DNA from: Bacteroidales bacterium
GTDB lineage: Bacteria; Bacteroidota; Bacteroidia; Bacteroidales; VadinHA17
Length of the DNA: 64,000 nucleotides
Direction: 5' to 3'
Assembly: GCA_021371855.1 (NCBI GenBank)
Contig: JAJFVL010000055.1
Span: forward strand, 124,001 to 188,000
The position numbers and the translations under genes are program-made. Below the pieces are notes generated by a model. That model had not been told where the DNA came from and did not search any database. It saw only the letters and a program-made list of their open reading frames with translations. Below, piece by piece: positions 18,873 to 28,413 of this stretch; position 1 is the stretch's first letter, and every line of letters starts with the position of its first letter.

Positions 18873-19709
18873 TCAGGCAAACCTGTAACTCAGAAGCTGG
18901 TAGATAATTTTTGCAGCGACGAAATCTGGTGCCTTATTTGCTGCTGTCGGGCAGAGTTCAACAACATCAAAACCGACAACGTTCCTGTTTTTGATTACTT
19001 CTCTCATAAAATGGAGAAGTTCAAAATACTCAGGTCCACCCGGTTCCGGGGTTCCTGTTGACGGTATTAAAGATGGGTCAAAAACATCAAGGTCGATTGT
19101 TATATATACATTCTCAGTAAGAGTATCCAGCGCTCTTTCATAAAGGCTCTTGTCATAATACAATTCGTGAGAATAAAACATCCTGGTCCTGTCAAGGCCG
19201 GATACTTCCCCTTCAGACATACTTCTGATACCAACCTGGACAATCGGAGCCATCTCACGTGCCCTTGCCATAACACAGGCATGATTAAATGGAGAGCCTT
19301 CATATTCCTGTCTGAGATCAGCATGAGCATCGAGCTGAAGCACAGTCAGATTATTAAAACGTTCCGAAAACGCTTTAAAGGCTCCAATAGATACCGTATG
19401 ATTTCCGCCTATGATCACCGGAAATTTATTCTCTGACAGAAGCGATAATACCTTATTATATACTGCATTGACAAGCTTTTCAGGGGTCTCTTTTTCGATG
19501 ATCGGTTCAATTGTATTGATACCTTTCAGATGAGCTTCCGACTCAGTTTCAACATCGTAGAATTCAAGGTTAACAGAGGCTTGCAAAATGGCTTCAGGAC
19601 CCTTATCGGCCCCTTTCATCCATGTACTTGTAGCGTCGTAAGGAACAGGGACAATGATTATTTCTGACTCAGAATAATCATAAACCACCTCATTACCCCC
19701 AAAATTCAT
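18873..19709 (-). CDS. speB: Agmatinase / ureohydrolase
   Basis: A 278-residue arginase-family enzyme with the metal-binding motifs IGGNHTVSIG, LQLDAHADLR and ITIDLDVFDPS, which together supply the His and Asp ligands of a binuclear Mn site. The usual GGDH appears as GGNH. Agmatinase (agmatine to putrescine and urea) is the likely activity; other guanidino substrates cannot be excluded. It starts 24 bp after the DUF5606 gene, and the pair is probably cotranscribed. Confidence 0.85.
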   Translation of the reverse strand: MNFGGNEVVYDYSESEIIIVPVPYDATSTWMKGADKGPEAILQASVNLEFYDVETESEAHLKGINTIEPIIEKETPEKLVNAVYNKVLSLLSENKFPVIIGGNHTVSIGAFKAFSERFNNLTVLQLDAHADLRQEYEGSPFNHACVMARAREMAPIVQVGIRSMSEGEVSGLDRTRMFYSHELYYDKSLYERALDTLTENVYITIDLDVFDPSLIPSTGTPEPGGPEYFELLHFMREVIKNRNVVGFDVVELCPTAANKAPDFVAAKIIYQLLSYRFA

Positions 19710-19733
19710 GAGAAAAAAACAATTAACTTCATT

Positions 19734-20231
19734 TTATTTATCCTTTGCTTTTGCAGAGCTTTTAAGTTTCTGTTTTTCTTTAGCAGCAACGGCTTCTGTT
19801 TTTGCTCCAGCTACATCTTCAGTTTCAGCCTCAGTTGTTTCAGGCTCGTCTTTAATCAGAAGGTTAAGCCTTTGAAGAGTATTGTACCATAGGATAACCT
19901 TTTTGATATCAGAAGTATAAACCTTCTCCTTATTGTACTCGGAAAGTATTGTTTCAAAATAGGATTTAAGTTCATCAGAGGAGAGTTTTGAATCGATAGA
20001 GGGTCCACCATTCTCCTTCTCATAAATCAGATCAAATACTTTTCCCAGCGGTTTATCCTCATTATAAGTAAATATGGCTATATCTTCGAGCGAACTCACT
20101 TTTGCTGAGCCATATACACTACTTCTTTTTTTTGTTTCAAGGTGTTCAACGATTATTGCATTTTTTCCCTGGGCAATAAATCTGAAAAGCCCCGGTTCAC
20201 CTGAAATTGCCAGAATATCTTTTAAGTTCAT
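19734..20231 (-). CDS. DUF5606 domain protein
   Basis: A 165-residue Bacteroidetes-specific protein. The N-terminal conserved part (LKDILAISGEPGLFRFIAQG, SSLEDIAIFT) is followed by a Lys/Ala/Glu-rich tail (AVAAKEKQKLKSSAKAKDK) that is probably disordered. The function is unknown. No signal peptide. It lies directly before speB. Confidence 0.8.
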   Translation of the reverse strand: MNLKDILAISGEPGLFRFIAQGKNAIIVEHLETKKRSSVYGSAKVSSLEDIAIFTYNEDKPLGKVFDLIYEKENGGPSIDSKLSSDELKSYFETILSEYNKEKVYTSDIKKVILWYNTLQRLNLLIKDEPETTEAETEDVAGAKTEAVAAKEKQKLKSSAKAKDK

Positions 20232-20310
20232 CTTTTTTATTTTTCTGCAAAATTAATCCTTGTATTGTATTGTCGATCTTATTATTGATTTTTTTTGAAA
20301 ATTTATTATA

Positions 20311-21042
20311 TCACACAATGTTTCTTTCTTTCTTTATCTTCTCGTAAGCTTCGTTGACCTTCTTAAATTTTTCCTCAGCTGTCTTCCTGATGTCTTCGCC
20401 AAGATGACTCACCTTATCAGGATGGTACTTCATGGCCATTCTCCTGTAGGCTTTCTTCACCTCATCATTTGAACATGATGGATCTATTTCAAGGATTTTA
20501 TATGAGGAATCGGTTTCGGGTATAAACATATTTTTTATTGACAGGAAATCGCTTGAAGCAATTCCCATAGCACCGGATATCTTCTCAAGAAGTGAAATTT
20601 CAGCAGGTTGAATTATGCCATCAGCGACTGAAACATTGAATAACAGGTGCAGTAATTGAAGCCGTGATGAATAATCCATGTTCTGGTTTATCTGCAGACA
20701 GATATCCCTGACAAGGATCTCCTGTTTAAGAATGTCCTTCAGCATCAGCAGCGCCTGTTTTGCAGATTCTTTGCCAAATTGCCTGACAAAGAACTGTTTC
20801 ACATAATCAAGTTCCGATTTTACTACTTTGCCATCAGCTTTCATAACTGCTGCCAGCAGGACTATCAGACTAACCCCAAAATCACCCTGAGTTGTTCTGA
20901 CTGTTTTGGATGTATATGTAATAGCGGGTTGTTCTGTATTGCTATCTATCATTGATCCTACAAGGAAGCCCAACAGTCCTCCTATAGGGCCACCCAATGC
21001 CCAGCCAAGTCCGCCGACCAGCCATTTTCCAAAAATCCCCAT
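20311..21042 (-). CDS. TerB/DnaJ co-chaperone, DjlA-like
   Basis: A 243-residue protein. A Gly-rich hydrophobic N-terminus (about 5-30) looks membrane-associated. A TerB-like helical domain (about 55-165, with [17 protein letters not shown] and [15 protein letters not shown]) and a C-terminal J domain (about 175-240) with the HPD motif in [10 protein letters not shown] follow. This is the DjlA layout; it should stimulate DnaK at the membrane. The start overlaps the coaE stop codon by one base (TAATG), indicating translational coupling. Confidence 0.88.
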   Translation of the reverse strand: MGIFGKWLVGGLGWALGGPIGGLLGFLVGSMIDSNTEQPAITYTSKTVRTTQGDFGVSLIVLLAAVMKADGKVVKSELDYVKQFFVRQFGKESAKQALLMLKDILKQEILVRDICLQINQNMDYSSRLQLLHLLFNVSVADGIIQPAEISLLEKISGAMGIASSDFLSIKNMFIPETDSSYKILEIDPSCSNDEVKKAYRRMAMKYHPDKVSHLGEDIRKTAEEKFKKVNEAYEKIKKERNIV

Positions 21043-21662
21043 TACCGTGTACCTGTTTTTATATAAGTTAATATGTCCTCATGAATTTTCAGGATAGCCG
21101 GGATGATCATATCTGTTTCAGAATTATGAATAACATAATCTGATAATTTTATTCTGGATTCATCATCCATCTGATTCCGCATCCTATCCAGTACCTGTTC
21201 TCTTGTGAGGTTATTCCTGCTGATAACTCTTTCCATTCTTTCCTCAACCGGGGCGACTACGGTAGCTATCCTGTCGACAAACTTTGAAGCGCCACTTTCA
21301 AAAAGGATGGCAGCTTCCATTATAACATACGGAGCAGGTTGCTCCAATTCCCATCTTCTGAAATTTTCGAAAACAATAGGGTGTACAAGAGAATTAACCT
21401 TCTGAAGAAGGGTATTGTCATTAAAAATAATTGCGGCCAACTCCTTTCTGTCAAGATTTCCATCTGTATACAGGTTTCTTCCCGTAATTGAATTTAAACG
21501 TCTGATAATGCTCTTGTCGTTATTCATTATTTCTTTCGCTTCCTGGTCAGCTGAAAAAACCGGTATTCCCAGAATGCTGAAAACCTTGCATACACAGGTT
21601 TTGCCACTGCCTATACCACCGGTGACACCTAGCTTCATTCCGGGTTTTTTTCCTGTTTTCAT
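21042..21662 (-). CDS. coaE: Dephospho-CoA kinase
   Basis: A 206-residue P-loop kinase for the last step of CoA synthesis. The Walker A motif is GGIGSGKT (15-22); [10 protein letters not shown] and [14 protein letters not shown] are typical of the family. It overlaps the DjlA-like gene by one base and follows the YbbR-like gene by 21 bp. An internal Met (residue 9, MKLGVTGG) could be the true start. Confidence 0.94.
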   Translation of the reverse strand: MKTGKKPGMKLGVTGGIGSGKTCVCKVFSILGIPVFSADQEAKEIMNNDKSIIRRLNSITGRNLYTDGNLDRKELAAIIFNDNTLLQKVNSLVHPIVFENFRRWELEQPAPYVIMEAAILFESGASKFVDRIATVVAPVEERMERVISRNNLTREQVLDRMRNQMDDESRIKLSDYVIHNSETDMIIPAILKIHEDILTYIKTGTR

Positions 21663-21683
21663 ATACTTCAGTTAAGCTTAAGA

Positions 21684-22202
21684 TTACCTTTTTCTTTTCT
21701 CCGGAATATTGTTATCATGTACACCAGGAGATGATTTTACCGTTATTTTATCAAGAGTAAAAAAAAGAGTATCTGGCTTAATTGATGTTATTTCACATCC
21801 CGACATTAACTGAACAGCAAGGCTTTTAGTCAGTCCTGATGTTACGATATAATATTCGGGGTTCCGACTCTCGGGAACTCTTTTGTAATTTACTTTTGAG
21901 AAATCAATTACGATCTGAGGTTTTTTATTTGTGACTTTGAGCTTCAAAATTGAATAACCCGAACCTTTAAGATACAGGACCAGTTTAGCCTGGCTGTTTT
22001 CAACAAGTGCTCTTCCTTTCGGAACGTTAATATACTTAACAGGATATCTAATGTCCGCTTCAATTTCTTTCTGAAGGGAATTAAGATACCATAGAACAAA
22101 TGAAAGCAGAAGAAAGAAGATAAAAATTACCGCATCATGGTTGATTCCTCTTACCTCCTTCTTCGCAAGGTTTTCTTTCCGGGTTCCATGTATTCCCTTC
22201 AC
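21684..22202 (-). CDS. YbbR-like domain protein
   Basis: A 172-residue protein with an N-terminal transmembrane segment (about 25-43, AVIFIFFLLLSFVLWYL) and a beta-rich extracytoplasmic part with YPVKYINVPKG and KLVLYLKGSGYSILKLKV, as in YbbR-like domains. The start is GTG; no in-frame ATG exists before the membrane segment. The yajC, ybbR, coaE order is one I know from Bacteroidetes genomes. The function is unknown. Confidence 0.75.
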   Translation of the reverse strand: MKGIHGTRKENLAKKEVRGINHDAVIFIFFLLLSFVLWYLNSLQKEIEADIRYPVKYINVPKGRALVENSQAKLVLYLKGSGYSILKLKVTNKKPQIVIDFSKVNYKRVPESRNPEYYIVTSGLTKSLAVQLMSGCEITSIKPDTLFFTLDKITVKSSPGVHDNNIPEKRKR

Positions 22203-22229
22203 AAAAGGTTAAATGAAAAAAGTTAAAAT

Positions 22230-22553
22230 CTATTCGTCAACTGATGGATCTTTTAGCAGTGCATTTTTGTCAACTTTCAATTTAACATCACCGCCAACAT
22301 CCATAGTAACATAGTGGTCCTTAACTTCGTATATTTTGCCATAAATTCCCCCGGTTGTTATAACCTTATCACCTCTTTTAAGAGAACTTCTGTAGTTATT
22401 CATCTCTTTTTGTTTTTTCATCTGAGGTCTGATCATGAAGAAGTAAAAAACAACAAAGACAAGAATCAGAGGCAGGAACGTCACAAAGGCATTGCTCTGG
22501 CCGGTAGCTCCGGCAGGCTGTCCCATTAAATACAAAAAAGCAAAATTGGTCAT
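22230..22553 (-). CDS. yajC: Preprotein translocase subunit YajC
   Basis: A 107-residue single-pass membrane protein. The membrane segment is about 24-42 (FLPLILVFVVFYFFMIRP), followed by the conserved cytoplasmic motif SLKRGDKVITTGGIYGKI. It accompanies SecDF at the Sec translocon. It lies between the DUF1573 and YbbR genes on the same strand. Confidence 0.95.
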   Translation of the reverse strand: MTNFAFLYLMGQPAGATGQSNAFVTFLPLILVFVVFYFFMIRPQMKKQKEMNNYRSSLKRGDKVITTGGIYGKIYEVKDHYVTMDVGGDVKLKVDKNALLKDPSVDE

Positions 22554-22575
22554 TGTTTCAATTATTAATTATTAA

Positions 22576-23013
22576 TTACTGATTATTATTGGATACTACT
22601 TCAGCTGTTATTCTCAACAGTACTACTGGGACTGTTGCATTTGACTTTACGGTTATTGTTTTTGTCTGCATTCCGTTTCTTCCGGAGGTATCAAAAACAA
22701 CCTCAAGTTTTCCTTGTCCGTCGGGAGGTATAGGTTTAGAATCAAATTTTGGAACTGTGCATCCACAGCTTGTTGTTGCAGAAGCAATTACAAGACTCCC
22801 TGTCCCTTTATTCTTGAAAGTAAATGTAAATCCCAGTTTTTCACCTTCCGTAACTTTGCCAAAATCATGTTCATATTCTTTAAAAACAATTTCAGCATTC
22901 CCGGTATCAATCAGCTGTGTTACATTTTTGGCAGCATCTTTCCGTGTGGAATTACCACAATTTGATAACATAATTGCTGTCAGAGCAAAAAAAGTAAGTA
23001 GAATATTTCTCAT
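22576..23013 (-). CDS. DUF1573 lipoprotein
   Basis: A 145-residue lipoprotein with lipobox MLSNC (Cys19). The conserved core resembles an ASPM/Hydin-type Ig fold: EHDFGKVTEGEKLGFTFTFKN, TTSCGCTVPKF and GKLEVVFDTSGRNG. Proteins of this family are common in Bacteroidetes; the function is unknown. It lies 23 bp after nusB and before yajC. Confidence 0.88.
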   Translation of the reverse strand: MRNILLTFFALTAIMLSNCGNSTRKDAAKNVTQLIDTGNAEIVFKEYEHDFGKVTEGEKLGFTFTFKNKGTGSLVIASATTSCGCTVPKFDSKPIPPDGQGKLEVVFDTSGRNGMQTKTITVKSNATVPVVLLRITAEVVSNNNQ

Positions 23014-23035
23014 AAAAATAAATAATACCTGATAC

Positions 23036-24001
23036 TTAATTATTTTCTGTCAATTTCTCCCCGACTAATCCTCTTCCAAATTTATTGAACAGCCCTTCAT
23101 CACGAATTTCTTTGACGATATTATCGAGAATTCCGTTTACAAAGGTACTGCTTTTTGAAGTACAATAGTATTTTGCAATTTCAATATACTCATTAAGAGT
23201 TACTTTTACAGGTATCTCCGGAAATTCAAGTATTTCAGTTATTGCAAGTTGCATTACAAGGATATCCATAAGTGCAATCCTCTCAACCTCCCAGTTGGTG
23301 GTGTTTTTATCGATAAGTTCAGAACATTTTTTATTCTGAAGTATTGCCTTCCTGAAAAGAATCTTTACAAATTCTTCGTCCTCTGTATTCTTATATAAAG
23401 GCATCATCGGTGCATTTTCATCAGAATCAGCTTTGAATTTTTTCAGGGTCTTTTCAATCATTGCAGATATGTATTCCAAATCGTCGTTCCAATAAATACT
23501 CTGCTCTTCAAGATTTGACTGAAGATCTTCCGATTCAGCGAACAGATCTGTTATCAGTTTGACAACAAACTTCTTATCCAATATATAATTATGGTTTTCT
23601 GACTCCATATACTTCATATATTCATCCCATACAATCATCTTATTGTACAGTAACCGTGGGATATGCTGGTAGTTAGCCCAGGTAAGTTTTTGCGATGAAA
23701 TATAATTATTAAATGCCAGGTTTTTCCTCAGCTGAGCTATAACCTGATTGTCAATAAACCGCCTTTGAGGGTTCAGATCCTGAGGGGTGGGCATTCTCTT
23801 CTGGAGAGCCATATCGATCTTTTCACCGGCAACATCAGCAACATCAAGCACTAACAGAAGCAGATAATGGTATAGATCATAAGTCTTTACAATACTGAAC
23901 ATCAGTTCCTTCTCAGCCTGGGCCAGATTCTCATCTTCCCTCCGGTTAAAAGCGTAAAGAGCCATTAAGGCTTTTATCCGTAGTAATCTTCTGCTTATCA
24001 T
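23036..24001 (-). CDS. nusB: Transcription antitermination factor NusB
   Basis: A 321-residue long-form NusB as found in Bacteroidetes. The N-terminal part is helical, and the C-terminal NusB domain (about 190-310) has NTTNWEVERIALMDILVMQL and TLNEYIEIAKYYCTSKSSTF. It binds boxA RNA with NusE to support rRNA transcription. It heads a minus-strand block nusB, DUF1573, yajC, ybbR, coaE. Confidence 0.92.
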   Translation of the reverse strand: MISRRLLRIKALMALYAFNRREDENLAQAEKELMFSIVKTYDLYHYLLLLVLDVADVAGEKIDMALQKRMPTPQDLNPQRRFIDNQVIAQLRKNLAFNNYISSQKLTWANYQHIPRLLYNKMIVWDEYMKYMESENHNYILDKKFVVKLITDLFAESEDLQSNLEEQSIYWNDDLEYISAMIEKTLKKFKADSDENAPMMPLYKNTEDEEFVKILFRKAILQNKKCSELIDKNTTNWEVERIALMDILVMQLAITEILEFPEIPVKVTLNEYIEIAKYYCTSKSSTFVNGILDNIVKEIRDEGLFNKFGRGLVGEKLTENN

Positions 24002-24175
24002 TTATTAAGAACGTCTATTTTTTCGCTGCAAAAATACTCTTTTTCCCTTACCCTCAAAACAACTAAGCAAAATTACATGCCATTGATGACAATTATTCAA
24101 CCCTGTTTTTATTTGAAAAAATAATTATTACATTTGACAATATAAAACAAAAACCTAAAACTAATTGACTGAGAA

Positions 24176-24577
24176 ATGGAAGAAGAAGCCGAATTAAAGG
24201 AAGTCATAAACGGTCATGATGATAAGAATGTAAAGGAAGAAATCTTCACCAAAGTAGTCCGTGCCGGTAAAAGAACCTACTTTTTTGATGTTAAAGCTAC
24301 ACGTAAAGATGATTATTATCTTACTATTACCGAAAGCAAAAAACGATTAGGCAAAGAAGGAAAGGTATTCTATGAAAAACATAAAATTTTCCTGTACAAG
24401 GAAGATTTTGAAAAGTTTACTGATGGATTAAGAGATGCTGTCGTATATATTGAAAATGGCAAAGATGAAACTGCTGCTCCCGAACCTTTTTCAATGGATG
24501 AACCCCTGGAAGAAAGCAATGCTTTGACAGCAGAAGTATTTACAAATGTCGAATTTGAGGACCTTGGAAAAAAGTAA
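24176..24577 (+). CDS. DUF3276 (PUR-alpha-like) nucleic-acid binding protein
   Basis: A 133-residue protein whose core (about 20-100, EEIFTKVVRAGKRTYFFDV, DDYYLTITESKK) matches the DUF3276 or PUR-like domain that binds single-stranded DNA or RNA. The tail is acidic. A TACATTTG box lies at 24129-24136. The gene is divergent from nusB and is followed by DUF456 after 13 bp. Confidence 0.85.
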   Translation: MEEEAELKEVINGHDDKNVKEEIFTKVVRAGKRTYFFDVKATRKDDYYLTITESKKRLGKEGKVFYEKHKIFLYKEDFEKFTDGLRDAVVYIENGKDETAAPEPFSMDEPLEESNALTAEVFTNVEFEDLGKK

Positions 24578-24590
24578 AGAACATTTCTAA

Positions 24591-25070
24591 ATGTCCGACT
24601 ATATTCTCCTCTCTTTAGGAATTCTTCTCATGATATTGGGAATAATTGGTTGTCTTGTACCGGTACTGCCGGGACCGCCTTTTAGTTTTCTTGGATTGAT
24701 ATTACTTCAGTTAACCAGATTCGCCGATTTTTCACAGACAACCTTAATTACTCTTGGAGTCATAGCTGTTGCCGTTTCAATCCTGGACTACATTGTCCCT
24801 GTCTGGGGAACAAAAAAATTCGGAGGCTCAAAATACGGGATGAGAGGTGCCACTGTAGGTCTGATAATAGGGATTTTCCTAGGTCCGATGGGCATAATAA
24901 TAGGATCGTTGATCGGAGCCTTTGTAGGGGAAATGATATTCAAAGATGATATTAATTATGCGTTAAAGGCAGGGTTCGGCAGCCTTTTAGGTTTTCTGAC
25001 AGGTGTAGGATTAAAACTAGCTACTTCTTTTGTAATGACTTTCTATTTTGTAAAGGAGTGGATAAATTAG
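24591..25070 (+). CDS. DUF456 membrane protein
   Basis: A 159-residue integral membrane protein with about four to five segments and Gly-rich repeats such as GLIIGIFLGPMGIIIGSLIGA, characteristic of DUF456. The conserved N-terminus includes GCLVPVLPGPP. The function is unknown. It is probably cotranscribed with DUF3276. Confidence 0.85.
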   Translation: MSDYILLSLGILLMILGIIGCLVPVLPGPPFSFLGLILLQLTRFADFSQTTLITLGVIAVAVSILDYIVPVWGTKKFGGSKYGMRGATVGLIIGIFLGPMGIIIGSLIGAFVGEMIFKDDINYALKAGFGSLLGFLTGVGLKLATSFVMTFYFVKEWIN

Positions 25071-25166
25071 TCTGTAAAATAAAAAGTTTATAAAGTTAAA
25101 AGCTCGGCAAAGCCTTGAAAAATTGGAATACTATTCTCCCCCTTTATGAACTTTATGAACTTTCGA

Positions 25167-26165
25167 CTATCCTAATGTCGCTACCATCACTGCCTTAATG
25201 GTGTGTAAACGATTTTCAGCTTCGTCAAATACAATGGAATACTTGGATTCAAATACATCTTCGGTAACTTCCAATCCGTCCATACCAAATTTTCTGAAGA
25301 TCTCCTCTCCTACTTTGGTTTCCCTGTTATGATATGCAGGCAGGCAATGAAGAAATTTCACATTGGGATTACCGGTTTTCTCAACAACCTGCTTATTTAC
25401 CTGGTATGGTCCCAAGAGTCTTATTCTTTCCTCCCATACGGAATCAGGTTCGCCCATTGAAACCCATACATCGGTATAAAGAAAATCGACACCTTTAACT
25501 GCCTCATCAACGTTTTCGGTAATTGTAATTTTCGCACCTGTTCCTTTGGCTATCTCCAGACATTTAGCTACAAGTTCCTTATCAGGTTGATAAGCCTTTG
25601 GTGCAGCAGCCCTGTAATCCATACCCATATGCGCAGCGCCAACCATGAGGGAGTTTCCCATGTTGTAGCGAGCATCGCCAAGGTAACAGAAAGCTATTCC
25701 AGAAAGAGGTTTTTCCGAGTGTTCGCGCATAGTAAGGAAATCGGCAAGTATCTGGGTCGGATGTGACTCATTTGTAAGACCATTCCATACCGGCACACCT
25801 GCATATTTTGCCAGTTCTTCCACGATATCCTGACCGTAGCCACGATATTCAATACCATCAAACAACCTGCCCAATACCCGTGCAGTATCCTTCATCGACT
25901 CTTTTTGTCCAATCTGAGAACCTGTCGGCCCAAGATATGTTACGTGTGCTCCCTGGTCATACGCGGCAACTTCAAATGAACATCTGGTTCTGGTCGAAGT
26001 TTTTTCAAATATCAATGCGATATTTTTCCCTTTTAACATAGGTTGTTCTGTACCTGAATATTTTGCTTTTTTCAGATCCGCAGCGAGGTCAAGTAGAAAT
26101 TTTATCTCTTCCGGATTAAAATCGAGAAGTTTAAGAAAATTCCTGTTTCGAAGATTATATGGCAT
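25167..26165 (-). CDS. arcB: Ornithine carbamoyltransferase
   Basis: A 332-residue enzyme interconverting ornithine plus carbamoyl phosphate and citrulline. The carbamoyl-phosphate loop STRTRCSFE (57-65), [19 protein letters not shown] and the HCLPAYHN motif near residue 273 are present. Strong resemblance to E. coli ArgI/ArgF-type sequences and the adjacent carbamate kinase suggest a catabolic (ArcB-like) role in making ATP from citrulline, but an anabolic role cannot be ruled out. Confidence 0.93.
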   Translation of the reverse strand: MPYNLRNRNFLKLLDFNPEEIKFLLDLAADLKKAKYSGTEQPMLKGKNIALIFEKTSTRTRCSFEVAAYDQGAHVTYLGPTGSQIGQKESMKDTARVLGRLFDGIEYRGYGQDIVEELAKYAGVPVWNGLTNESHPTQILADFLTMREHSEKPLSGIAFCYLGDARYNMGNSLMVGAAHMGMDYRAAAPKAYQPDKELVAKCLEIAKGTGAKITITENVDEAVKGVDFLYTDVWVSMGEPDSVWEERIRLLGPYQVNKQVVEKTGNPNVKFLHCLPAYHNRETKVGEEIFRKFGMDGLEVTEDVFESKYSIVFDEAENRLHTIKAVMVATLG

Positions 26166-26334
26166 AGCTGTAAATGTAAATTTGAAAATGGAATAATTTA
26201 AAAATTTATAGCGTAAAAATAATAATTATTTGGCAATAATATCAAGAAACGATCATCCTTCACCAAACCTAAGAATGGCAAAGCCGGTTACTGGCTTTCT
26301 TCCGGCCTGATGCTTCATGCCTCACTGCTGATAC

Positions 26335-27303
26335 CTACCTTCGATCATCTTCATATTCCATCGTGATCTTTGAGCCATATCTTTTATCAGCGAGCTTAAA
26401 TGCCTCAGTGATAATGCTTTTTTTACCACCATTTTTTAAAAAATCAAGGCAGGCTCTAATTTTAGGTTCCATGCTGCCTTTGGCAAACTGACCCTGGTTA
26501 AGGAATTTCAACGTATCGGAATAATTAAGAAATTCCTTTATCTCCTGGTTTGGTTTTTTATAGTTTATATATATATAAGGAACATCTGTAAGAATATAAA
26601 ACTCCTCAGCTCTGATCTGTGTTGCAAGAAGAGAGGAGGCCATATCCTTATCAATTACTGCCTCTGCCGGTCTTACATCGTTTTTTTCATCAAGATAAAC
26701 CGGGACTCCTCCTCCTCCTGATGCTATCACAATATTCCCCGCTCTTGCAAGATCGTGTACTATTGATACATTCATCACACTGACCGGTAGCGGTGAAGGA
26801 ACCACCCTTCTGAAACCACCCCGGGTTTTGATTTCTTCTTTAAAAAGCCATCCCTTCCTTGATGCCAGATCATCAGCCTCCTCTTTTGAATATATCTTAC
26901 CGATCCGTTTCTGCGGATCACTGAAAGCAGGATCATTAATATCGACCAGTACCTGCGTAACAAGGCAAATCACGTTTTTCTTAATCCCGTGCCTGTTAAG
27001 TACATTTCTGAACATCCTTTCTACCATATATCCTATTCCGCCCTGAGAGTCGGCAACACAGATATCAATTGGCATTTGTGCTATACCATATAATTGCTCA
27101 CCTGCATCATTACGCATAAGTATATTGCCAACCTGGGGACCATTGCCATGAGTTATGACCAGATCATATCCTTCATCAATAAAAAAGATCAGGTTTTCAA
27201 GGGTTTCTGTTGTATTTTGTTCCTGTTCATCTATAGTGCCAACCTGATTGCCCCGTAAAAGAGCGTTGCCTCCAAGTGCAACAACCGCTAGTTTCTTTCC
27301 CAT
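26335..27303 (-). CDS. arcC: Carbamate kinase
   Basis: A 322-residue amino-acid-kinase-fold enzyme: VVALGGNALL at the N-terminus, THGNGPQVGNI, ASGGGGVPV and AVIDKDMASSLLA. It transfers phosphate from carbamoyl phosphate to ADP. It is upstream of arcB on the same strand with a 169-bp gap. Arginine deiminase (ArcA) is not in the window. Confidence 0.94.
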   Translation of the reverse strand: MGKKLAVVALGGNALLRGNQVGTIDEQEQNTTETLENLIFFIDEGYDLVITHGNGPQVGNILMRNDAGEQLYGIAQMPIDICVADSQGGIGYMVERMFRNVLNRHGIKKNVICLVTQVLVDINDPAFSDPQKRIGKIYSKEEADDLASRKGWLFKEEIKTRGGFRRVVPSPLPVSVMNVSIVHDLARAGNIVIASGGGGVPVYLDEKNDVRPAEAVIDKDMASSLLATQIRAEEFYILTDVPYIYINYKKPNQEIKEFLNYSDTLKFLNQGQFAKGSMEPKIRACLDFLKNGGKKSIITEAFKLADKRYGSKITMEYEDDRR

Positions 27304-27555
27304 TCTGTCTGTCGGATAACTTACTGTTAGAAAAGCATAAAATCTGATTAGTAATATACCTTAAATAAATGTCTGTTTAAAACTAAAGTTAACTAATTTA
27401 AAAGATTATCAGTTCTTTTGTAACAATGAAAAAGGGTATGAAAACATAAATTTTACTATCTGAATCCAGCTGACTAATCTCATAATAATCAAAAGGAAGA
27501 ATTGAAGTCTCAAAAAAAATATTACATTTACGTTGTTCAAAATATCATGTAATAG

Positions 27556-28242
27556 GTGAGATCTAAGTATGTATTGTCCATTGCAGTATTTTTTGCATTG
27601 ACGGGTTACTCCTGTAAAGAAAGAGGCGGTAAAAATATTGATCAGGGTGAAATCCATTATAATATAGATTATATAGGTAATGTAGGGGCTGTTCCAAAAG
27701 AACTCCTGCCACAAAACCTGGTTATTTCATTTAAAAAAGATAAATTTCTTTTTGAAATGGTTTCCTCGTTTGGCAATTCTGGCATTATCAACCTCTCCAA
27801 TCCTGAAAAAAATATTTTTGATACATACTTTAGCCTTTTAACACTTAAGTATTTTTATGAAGCAAAACCAGGAGAAATGTTTCCTGTTTTTGAGCAGATG
27901 GAAGGAATAATAGTCAGTAAAACATCAAAGACTTCGGTAATTTGCGGTTATAACTGTAAAAATGCTCAGGTAACCTTTCCCAAAGACCGGGAAAAGATCT
28001 ACGATATCTGGTATACAAATGAGATTGATGTTCAACACGCAAATGCCTGTACTCCCTTCGAAGATATTGATGGAGTCCTTATGAGCTTTTTCTTTTTACT
28101 TGGTCCTGCAGAGCTTCATTTTAATGCTGAGACAGTATACAAGAAGGATATACCTGATGAAGCATTTGAAAGAAGAGAAAAATTTTCAAGGGTGTCGAAG
28201 GAAGATATCAATAGACTTATCAATAAGACAATCAGTTTTTAG
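27556..28242 (+). CDS. Hypothetical lipoprotein
   Basis: A 228-residue protein not recognised by me. A GTG start is followed by a lipoprotein signal ending in LTGYSC (Cys20); an in-frame TAG lies immediately before the GTG, so no longer form is possible. The body is a mostly beta protein, with IHYNIDYIGN and EMFPVFEQMEGIIVS, and two Cys near residue 133 (CGYNCKNA). It may belong to a broad family of beta-rich lipoproteins with an outer-membrane or periplasmic location. The neighbours (arcC and ftsK) do not suggest a role. Confidence 0.6.
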   Translation: MRSKYVLSIAVFFALTGYSCKERGGKNIDQGEIHYNIDYIGNVGAVPKELLPQNLVISFKKDKFLFEMVSSFGNSGIINLSNPEKNIFDTYFSLLTLKYFYEAKPGEMFPVFEQMEGIIVSKTSKTSVICGYNCKNAQVTFPKDREKIYDIWYTNEIDVQHANACTPFEDIDGVLMSFFFLLGPAELHFNAETVYKKDIPDEAFERREKFSRVSKEDINRLINKTISF

Positions 28243-28342
28243 ATACAGATAACAGGCAGCAAGACAATAAGTTCTATTATTATTCAGGTAACAGATAATT
28301 CAATATCCCTTTATTCAGGAAACAAAATCATCGATCCGGATT

Positions 28343-28372
28343 TTGTGTAAAATGTAAAATTATTACCTTTGG
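28343..28372 (+). promoter_or_regulatory. Bacteroidetes-type promoter upstream of ftsK
   Basis: TTTG (28343-28346), an 18-nt spacer and TACCTTTG (28365-28372) match the TTTG / TAnnTTTG consensus with a spacer one base shorter than usual. The ftsK ATG follows at 28414. Confidence 0.5.
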
Positions 28373-28413
28373 ATTTCGTTTAAAAAGCGATTTTGTTGAA
28401 ATTTCAGACAGAA

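Noticed and set aside
25083-25163. AAAGTTTATAAAGTT and its near inverted copy as a terminator of arcB
   Set aside because: The loop is over 50 nt, the arms are AT-only and no GC stem exists; too weak to call.
26280-26302. AAGCC/GGCTT hairpin after arcC
   Set aside because: A short stem without a T tract on the minus strand.
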